Shown here piece by piece: positions 4,998 through 5,342 of a stretch of 5,342 nucleotides of DNA. Numbering within the stretch: the first letter of the stretch is position 1; each line of letters opens with the position of its first letter. The translations under genes were made by a program, and so were the position numbers. The stretch comes from an uncultured Bacteroidales bacterium (GTDB taxonomy: Bacteria; Bacteroidota; Bacteroidia; Bacteroidales; Paludibacteraceae). The stretch lies in contig CAIYTJ010000308.1 of assembly GCA_903929065.1 (NCBI GenBank), positions 1 to 5,342 on the forward strand. Reading direction: 5' to 3'. A model generated the notes under the pieces. It searched no databases. It had not been told where the DNA came from and saw nothing but the letters and a program-made list of their open reading frames with translations.

Positions 4998-5214
4998 ACG
5001 CTTTAGACCGGGATAAATCTCCGTGAAAACGTCTTTTTTGCCTTTTGAAAAAATTACTTTGTGATATTTTGCAACGCTCGGCATAGCTTGAACGAGTTTA
5101 GCTCTGCACTCGCTTATGCAAAAAGTGTGACAGAAAAAAACAACAGAAGGGTTGATTGTGCGGATGCCGACAAAAAACAATAACTATCAGGTGAAACATG
5201 ACCGCTTTATTCCG

Positions 5215-5264
5215 ATCTCTATTTCAATTTGATTTTATTCAATTTTCCTCAAAGAAATAGAGAT
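5215..5264. repeat. 11-bp perfect inverted repeat with 28-base loop
   Basis: ATCTCTATTTC at 5215-5225 is the exact reverse complement of GAAATAGAGAT at 5254-5264. The loop is AT-rich and itself partly symmetric (AATTTGA facing TTCAATT). It lies between the repeat-rich non-coding stretch and a short minus-strand frame at the right edge. It could be an element end, a regulatory hairpin or an operator. Confidence 0.45.
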
Positions 5265-5342
5265 TAACATCATAGTTACGAAAAATACCCTTTGGTTGCG
5301 GTGTTTCGGTTGCGGAGGGCATCAAAGCCTTTGCCATAAAAG

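Larger units (their letters stand above)
4397..5342. other. Gene-poor right region with repeats, possible mobile-element boundary or transfer region
   Basis: About 950 bases with no gene I can support. The longest frames, all minus strand (4452-4691, 4505-4693, 4914-5180), show no family motif, low-complexity starts or mutual overlap. Visible structure: AACTTC/GAAGTT at 4403-4417; a C-rich strand with CCTGC repeats at 4545-4577 and six Cs near 4590; an almost complete dyad around TATAAT at 4676-4694; a GACAGC/GCTGTC hairpin at 4981-4997; evenly spaced CTCG/CGAG/CTCG at 5077-5112; and an 11-bp inverted repeat at 5215-5264. This density of structure in a non-coding stretch suits a leader, origin-of-transfer or element-end region. 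The assignment is inference. Confidence 0.4.

Noticed and set aside
4914..5180. Minus-strand frame of 88 codons
   Set aside because: The start is Phe/Cys-rich and unlike a protein N-terminus, and the rest, although vaguely protein-like (SKGKKDVFTEIYPGLKR), matches no family I know and runs through hairpins. Left as unresolved non-coding sequence.

Overview
The window is AT-rich DNA from a member of the Bacteroidota. Three things point there: a FISUMP-domain lipoprotein at the left edge, a promoter of the Bacteroidota type (TTTG, 20 bases, TAnnTTTG-like) before the central gene cluster, and gene families that I associate with conjugative or integrative elements of Bacteroidales and their relatives. 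Genes carry little Shine-Dalgarno signal, which also fits that phylum. No rRNA, tRNA or CRISPR array is visible.

Layout. (1) 3-578: 3' part of a FISUMP surface or periplasmic lipoprotein. (2) 786-1268: a small membrane-anchored zinc metallopeptidase with HEIGHH and a downstream glutamate, resembling the ImmA/IrrE (M78) catalytic layout. (3) 1269-1942: no intact gene on the plus strand; the minus strand holds one reading frame of 157 codons interrupted by three TAA codons (1349-1822), best read as a decayed gene. (4) 1943-4381: six tightly packed plus-strand genes between a recognisable promoter (1882-1913) and a factor-independent terminator (4367-4396): an 83-aa unknown, a 177-aa 'MGQYF' family protein, a 117-aa 'SWGF' protein, a 195-aa minimal tyrosine recombinase, and unknowns of 72 and 107 aa whose ends overlap by ATGA. 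(5) 4397-5342: about 950 bases with no convincing gene but several inverted and direct repeats, looking like a regulatory, transfer or boundary region of a mobile element.

The most notable structure is just upstream of the recombinase. A perfect 13-bp inverted repeat with a 7-bp asymmetric spacer (3109-3141) has the architecture of a simple tyrosine-recombinase crossover site (arm, spacer, arm), and its spacer contains the stop codon of the preceding gene. Two further, diverged copies of the same half-site sit at 3190-3200 and 3218-3228, the last touching the recombinase start codon. The site may be the recombinase's own target, an autoregulatory operator, or a hairpin that separates the two halves of the operon; the sequence alone cannot decide.

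How the genes may work together: the central cluster reads as one transcription unit of mobile-element accessory genes in which only the recombinase has a predictable biochemical activity. The lipoprotein, the metallopeptidase and the decayed gene look like separate, older material on its left.
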